In this document: piece after piece, positions 59,081 through 64,000 of the stretch
How the letters are laid out: the number at the start of each line of letters is the position of its first letter
How positions within the stretch are numbered: position 1 is the first letter of the stretch
Source: Lactuca virosa
Taxonomy: Eukaryota > Streptophyta > Magnoliopsida > Asterales > Asteraceae
DNA length: 64,000 nt
Reading direction: 5' to 3'
Assembly (NCBI GenBank): GCA_928212115.1
Contig: CAKMRJ010004445.1
Location: 4,422,055-4,486,054 of the forward strand
Notes under the pieces: model-generated
Told to the model about the DNA's origin: nothing
Seen by the model: only the letters and a program-made list of their open reading frames with translations
The model's database searches: none
Made by a program: the position numbers and the translations under genes

Positions 59081-60566
59081 ATGTACGTGTCAACTAGAGA
59101 GACTAGAAATTACAAAAATCTGTAGTGGCTATCTCAAATCTTCATTACTATATGTACTGAGTTTTGGGTAGTCTTTGAACTGTTCTCCTGGATGGGTAAC
59201 TCTACCCAACTTGGAATCTGACGAACCTCTGTCGATGCCCCTAGATAGTTCGAGCCACACCATTCAGATTATACATGATCGATTATGTTATGGAACTAAG
59301 TAAACTTTCTTCTCCTTGAAAATCTGCTATGAAACACCCAAAATAAGATTAAGACGAAATCCCATACGTTGCTTGGATGGCATCACCCATAATTATTCAA
59401 GGGATACGTCCACGAAACTCTCTAACGTCCCGAACTCTTTGATCACCTCTTATTCTTTATCACCATACACATCCTTCAAGATTTCCAAATACTCTATAAT
59501 GTAAAGCATCATGTATCTTCGAGCCCCATGGCCACATATGTCGTTGCGCATCGATTAAGGTATCACCCTGAATCAATGGTTCTCCACCACTTTGCTTTGA
59601 ACCTATACTTGTTTGTCAAGATAAACAATCCCCGCACCAATGTGCCTATTCATCTATTTTCGTTATCATACGTAGCTCTTGCATCGCTATCGAAAAAAAT
59701 TTATCGGTAGTCTCTACCCAAGACCTCCAAGGTGCACCTTTGATAATCATAGGTAACCGTCACCATCCTATCATCGATGGTATCAACCGCAAGAGTATGG
59801 AATGGGCTCCACATATCACAAATCTGCTGATCCCAAAAGCATGATATATTAACGAGTGGTAGTCCCTCCATCAGCAATCACTAAGGCAGTTAAGTAACAG
59901 TTTCTAAGGCTACGTAGATCTACTCATGGAACTTCCCGGTCCTAAACACACTATAACTAATACCACGTTGGCTATACATATCTAAACGCATGTAATAAGA
60001 ATATAATAACAACATTATACGACACGAAGAATACATTAAAACTATGTTTTGAGGTCCTACCACTATTTCCTGCAAAACGTAGGTACCGAGACCTATGTCA
60101 CCCCTACCGCAAAACAAGTACATTTGACCCTATTTAACCAAGTAATAACTCCATCTCCACTGAGCAGTCATGGTGAGCATGTCCCTTTCGTTCATAACTT
60201 CCACATTTAAACTTGCACCGCACGAACACAAGGGTTCTTCCACCCTTACCCGAGATGTTGTGGTTCTTCTAACATCCCTTTCTTGGCACAACATCGACAA
60301 ACTTCTCGATACTTGTCAGCAGAGTCAGGCCCCACACCCGCTTTCTCTTTCCCAGCTGCATCTACAATCCAAGGTCACTCATTCCTAGTCACCTCAACAC
60401 TCCTTTTAGCAGTCTGCACATCTGTAATATGCTCCTTAAACCTAACAACCAACCTATGAAAGCAACTTATCAGCTTATTAGCTATCTGTCATTAATGGTA
60501 CCAGAGAACTCCTATAGGAAGATTTTCGAGACAACAACATCAATCTAATCACTCAGTGATGTTTTG

Positions 60567-60878
60567 TCTGAGCAAATGCCAAAACTCTCTACTCCAAGTC
60601 GCGTAGTCGTTATTCTGTTTAATATAAACAATGATCATCACCATGTATTCAAAGTGTTATCATTACAATAATCTCTACATACTCGCTCACTGTTATCCTC
60701 ATCTGTCATTCCCAATTGCATATCTGAGCAAATCCCAAAACTCTCTACTCCAAGTCGCGTAGTCGTTATTCTGTTTAATATAAACAATGCTCATCACCAT
60801 GTATTCAAAGTGTTATCATTACAATAATCTCTACATACTCGCTCACTGTTATCCTCATCTGTCATTCCCAATTGCATA
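60567..60878. repeat. 156-bp tandem duplication
   Basis: 60567-60722 is repeated as 60723-60878 with only a couple of differences. Both units begin TCTGAGCAAAT and end CAATTGCATA. Confidence 0.95.
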
Positions 60879-61130
60879 CAACATCACTATCACAGTTATC
60901 TTAAGTATCTAATCGGCACTTTGTACAGTAACATATCCCATCGTATAGATCTCGTAGTCACCATCCTCAATCGAATAGGAAGACTTAAGAGCACTACAAT
61001 TTAATAATACACCAATAATCATAACAATATTACCACTCTCATCTGCTTAGAACTTCATGAATTCACTCGGCCTGAACACGGATCCTATGCTTCAAATAGT
61101 AGGAGCTCTACTACTATCTTTCACACCTAC

Positions 61131-61907
61131 TGTTGGATTAGGTGTCTAAGTTCATAACTATTTCTGCAATGTACTTGACCCGATTAGCATGGTCCATTTG
61201 GGATGCATGACATCATGCACTTGGGTAGACTAAAATGAGAGAAAGGATACTTATGGTTTAATAATATATTATAAGTTTTAATATATTAATAATATTATTT
61301 AATTAGTATTGATCAAGAATTAATTGAGAATTAATTAAATGATCAAAAAGAGACTAATTAAATATACGGGGTTGATTGTGTAAATCATCTATTCTTGTAT
61401 AATGGGCTAATGATCCATTGTTTGTATGGATTGGGTTAAAACCCATAAGGTGCTCCATGGATAATCCATGGAGGTTAAAAAACCATGAATCATGGAATAT
61501 GAAAAGCCATGACAATTAGGGTTTACATGGTGTAACCCTACTCGTGCCACAACTATATAAGAAGCTCCAAGTAGACCAAAATCGGTCACTAAGTAAGAAA
61601 AGTGAGGGCTAGCCGATTTCTAGAGTGTTGTGCATTTCTCTCTAAGTTATTCCAAGTGCTTTGGTGTTGTGTGAGACATTTGAGGCATCACACTTGAGGT
61701 GCTAGGCTCACAAGGTTCTCAAGGAATCCAAGCAACTAAAGGTATGTATTTCTTACTAGCTTTTATGTTTAAAAGTTCCCTATGTATGCTAGATAGGTTA
61801 TGAACCTTGGAAAAACAAATTTGCATGTATCATAGATAAAACCTAGATCCAAGGTTTCTAGGGTTGCATGTACACCATAGGAGTGTTAGAATGCTCAAAA
61901 CCCTTCA
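61131..61907 (+). repeat. Copia 3 5' LTR
   Basis: 777 bp, TGTTGGATTAGG to CCCTTCA, with a TATATAA box at 61554-61560. Confidence 0.92.
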
Positions 61908-61908
61908 G

Positions 61909-61920
61909 TGGTATCAGAGC
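61909..61920 (+). other. Primer binding site of copia 3
   Basis: TGGTATCAGAGC, one base after the LTR end. Confidence 0.95.
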
Positions 61921-62001
61921 CTAGGGTTGTTTTTCTTCATACTTGATGCTACATGTTTTTTCAAAAGTTGAAATTCTACATTTTTTGCATCTGACTGCTC
62001 A

Positions 62002-62033
62002 CCACGACGTGGCAGTATTTACCACGACGTGGT
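62002..62033 (+). repeat. Motif C palindromes in copia 3 leader
   Basis: CCACGACGTGG (62002-62012) and ACCAC-GAC-GTGGT (62021-62033, perfect). They lie at the leader position where copia 1 has motif B. The flanks (TTACCCTAARCTGTTTTTTGA downstream) are shared. Confidence 0.85.
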
Positions 62034-62312
62034 GATGCTCTTGTATGCAGAATTTCGTGGTTTTGCTTGGTATTGGATGAAGATCATTACCCTAAACTGT
62101 TTTTTGAACCTTAAAACCTGTTTTTGATGTGGTAATGATTATGCTAATCCTATTTCAAAGGTTATTATCAAAACTTCAAGCTTTGTATGGTTTATTTATG
62201 ATTCTTGAAATTTTTGATATGCATGTTCATGAACTTATGAGCTTAGAAGATCATAGGAATTATTTGTAACTGCTTGTTAGTTTTATTCTTGATCATTATG
62301 TGTTTTGATGGA

Positions 62313-62340
62313 ATCCATAATTTGTCCTCAAGTTATAGAT
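62313..62340 (+). other. Type III hairpin, copia 3
   Basis: ATCCATAATTTG-TCCT-CAAGTTATAGAT, with one mismatch and one G-U pair. Confidence 0.7.
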
Positions 62341-62873
62341 TACCAAAGGTCACTCTTTTAAAGTCTATTATGAAACACATAGGTTACATAAAATGAAAAG
62401 TCTCTCATTTTAATAAATCATTAACTCATAAGTTATGAAAGATGAAAAGTTTTGAAAGTTACAACTTGCCGAACATGTAAAGTCACCTTAAAAGAAACTT
62501 TAGTTCCAACCCCTAGAATTTTAAAAGTTAAAATTAAACCCTTATACTATTATTATATTAAAAGTTTAAATATATAGATATGTATAATAATAAGTCAGTC
62601 GTACCGGTAGTAGGCCTCATTACACGAAGCCGTCTATAAGGGGTAGAGGTTGTTGCCTATAAAATGGCAGCTTAATGGGTGTCCACTCTCCCCCCCCGCT
62701 TCCTTGACTGGTGGAGGGTCGTTAGCTGAACAGGTAGACAAGGACTTTAAATCCTCATTAAAAAGTATAATGAAATTATAAAGTAACTATACTTTAATAA
62801 TTCCAATCTTAGTTACTTTAGGAAAATGTGAAATAGGTCTACCCATGAATTAAACGTTGTACCTTACCAAGTC

Positions 62874-62993
62874 GTTAGTGGAGCGCATGGGGTTAACCGA
62901 ACACTAACAAGGAACTAGTAAGAGTGTCAAAGGGTAACTAAATTTTATCATAGATCGGTGGAGCACGTGTTGTGAACCGGCACAGAATCGATT
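62874..62993 (+). other. Type IV hairpins, copia 3
   Basis: GTTAGTG (62874-62880) with CACTAAC (62902-62908) encloses GAGCGCATGGGGTTAACC. The second copy, at 62954-62993 (ATCGGTG...CACAGAATCGAT), is less perfect. Confidence 0.65.
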
Positions 62994-63240
62994 AGGTGAT
63001 AAAGTTAAGGTATCGCAAGTCAAGTTGCATTTGTTATATCAGTGGTTTATTTACCCCCTTGTCATTGTTGATGCCTCCGGAAATCCCAGTCACAAACTTG
63101 AGAGGGCACAATCGAGATTCAAACATGCCATTGAAAGTTCATGTATCTCAAAGATCTAGGAATTTCAAATCCAAAAAAACTTAATAATCTATTTCGTTTT
63201 CGTAGTGGAAATTGGTAAATTGTCATTTACCTACCTTCAA

Positions 63241-63292
63241 ATATTGTATAGCTTGGATTACGGCATCCCTCTTCCAACTATATATAGTTTGT
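63241..63292 (+). other. Type II conserved-loop hairpin, copy 5
   Basis: The loop GATTACGGCATCCCTCTT is intact. The stem TATAGCTTGG with CCAACTATA needs a one-base bulge. It lies about 100 bases before gag. Confidence 0.65.
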
Positions 63293-63375
63293 TGGGTCCT
63301 AGCCTTAATATTTCATTTGGGTGACTTAGTAAGGACTCTTTATCTAATAAAACTTGTCTTTCTTTCTCTTCAGAT

Positions 63376-64000
63376 GTCTTCCAACACCGCTACTAGCTCA
63401 AACCCTACAGGCTCCTTTTCCCTAATGAAGTTGTGTGGGGAAGTCACTTTTGATGCTTCCAATTTCAATGAATGGATTAGGAACATCAAAGTGATTAATC
63501 GCTATGAGGGCAAAGAGTATGTCCTCGATAAGGAGTTAAAGGTTATCGATGAGTCGACTGCTAATGCTAAGGAGATTATTGAGTACACTACCCATGAGAA
63601 AGATGCCACTAAGGTGTCTTGCATCATGCTGGCCACAATGACAGCAGAACTCCAGAAATCTTATGAATATTTCTACCCTTTTGAGATGCACCAGGATCTG
63701 ATGGAGAGATACCATCAGAGTGCTCTTCAGGAGAGGTATGAAATCATTTCATCCATGATAACAACTAGGATGAAAGAGGGATAACCCCTCACCGGTTTAC
63801 TTGCAGAAATGAAAAGGTCGTGGACCGGTTATTGAAGCTTAATGTGGACTTCCCTAGGATATGGCGATTGACATCATTCTCCATTCCTTACCTCCAGTTA
63901 TGATCGTTTCGTATGACCTATCAGATGAACAGGAGGAAGTCACACTAAGTAGGCTTCAAGGACTTTTAAGGACCGCTGAAAGTGGCCTTAAAGGTAAGTC
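63376..64000 (+). pseudogene. Copia 3 gag, continues past window
   Basis: Gag starts MSSNTATSSNPTGSF at 63376, directly after a TTCTCTTCAG that resembles a splice acceptor. It continues through a SNFNEWIRNIKVINRYEGKE segment and PFEMHQDLMERYHQSALQERYE, matching copia 2 Gag closely. A TAA at 63782-63784 ends the frame where copia 2 reads on, and small deletions further on shift it. The first ATG in this frame after the LTR-leader stops was taken as the start because copia 2 begins at the same residue. Confidence 0.85.

Larger units (their letters stand above)
58348..61130. other. Unassigned degenerate sequence
   Basis: 2.8 kb with no frame I trust. The minus strand near 60130-60330 has scattered cysteine and histidine codons (CGSYERKGHAHHDC) that could be a very decayed Gag zinc knuckle, perhaps of Ty3-E, but this is weak. 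A CT microsatellite and a 156-bp tandem duplication lie within. Confidence 0.4.
61131..64000 (+). mobile_element. Copia 3, 5' part, runs off the window
   Basis: 5' LTR, primer site, structured leader and gag of a third copia element. Its LTR and gag are closer to copia 2 than to copia 1, and its leader aligns with that of copia 1. Confidence 0.92.

Noticed and set aside
58846..59171. Arg-Glu and Ser-Leu rich frames
   Set aside because: Translation of the CT microsatellite on the two strands.
58348..61130. A host gene in the non-LTR gap
   Set aside because: No frame over about 80 codons, no splice pattern, no recognisable protein.

Overview
The window is a stretch of plant nuclear DNA made almost entirely of nested, decayed LTR retrotransposons. 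I found no convincing host gene, tRNA or rRNA. The base composition, the Ty3/gypsy and Ty1/copia families, the initiator-Met tRNA primer sites (TGGTATCAGAGC) and the short palindromes in the LTRs suggest a large-genome Asteraceae species, most likely Lactuca (lettuce). That assignment is inference from memory of such repeats. Every retrotransposon reading frame seen here carries stops, frameshifts or deletions.

Layout. 1-4014: gypsy A (minus), LTR plus pol. 4015-23347: a gag-only, non-autonomous gypsy element (plus) with 3.6-kb LTRs, arranged as partial internal, LTR, internal, LTR; its first LTR is split by a complete copia element (copia 1, 8123-15854) with a 5-bp target duplication. 23348-23824: the other end of a gypsy A LTR. 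23899-24692: LTR D (plus). 24693-27227: 3' LTR and integrase end of a minus-strand gypsy (Ty3-E). 27228-31591: a Tat/Athila-like element with one unrecognised reading frame. 31592-37428: 5'-truncated copia 2. 37429-39668: more Ty3-E pol. 33754-40019 is repeated in tandem as 40020-46290. 45937-58347: an LTR-internal-LTR-internal-LTR array of gypsy A' (minus). 58348-61130: unassigned. 61131-64000: copia 3, running off the end.

The most interesting signal is not protein coding. The transcribed leaders and UTRs of these elements carry several classes of hairpin in which the loop is conserved while the stem sequence changes and stays complementary. Type I has eleven copies, all in sense orientation in gypsy elements, with loop core CCTTGTTTGGTTGTGG and nested stems. 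Type II has five copies in copia elements, with loop core GATTACGGCATCCC. Type III is a TCCT-tetraloop hairpin and type IV has a GTTAACCGG loop; both lie in copia leaders. Separately, four LTR families carry short family-specific palindromes (for example GTACGC-N3-GCGTAC), often clustered just upstream of a TATA box, and two related copia elements carry different palindromes at the same place downstream of the primer site. Conserved loops with complementary stem changes suggest selected RNA structure, for example for packaging, dimerisation or translation. That function is inference.
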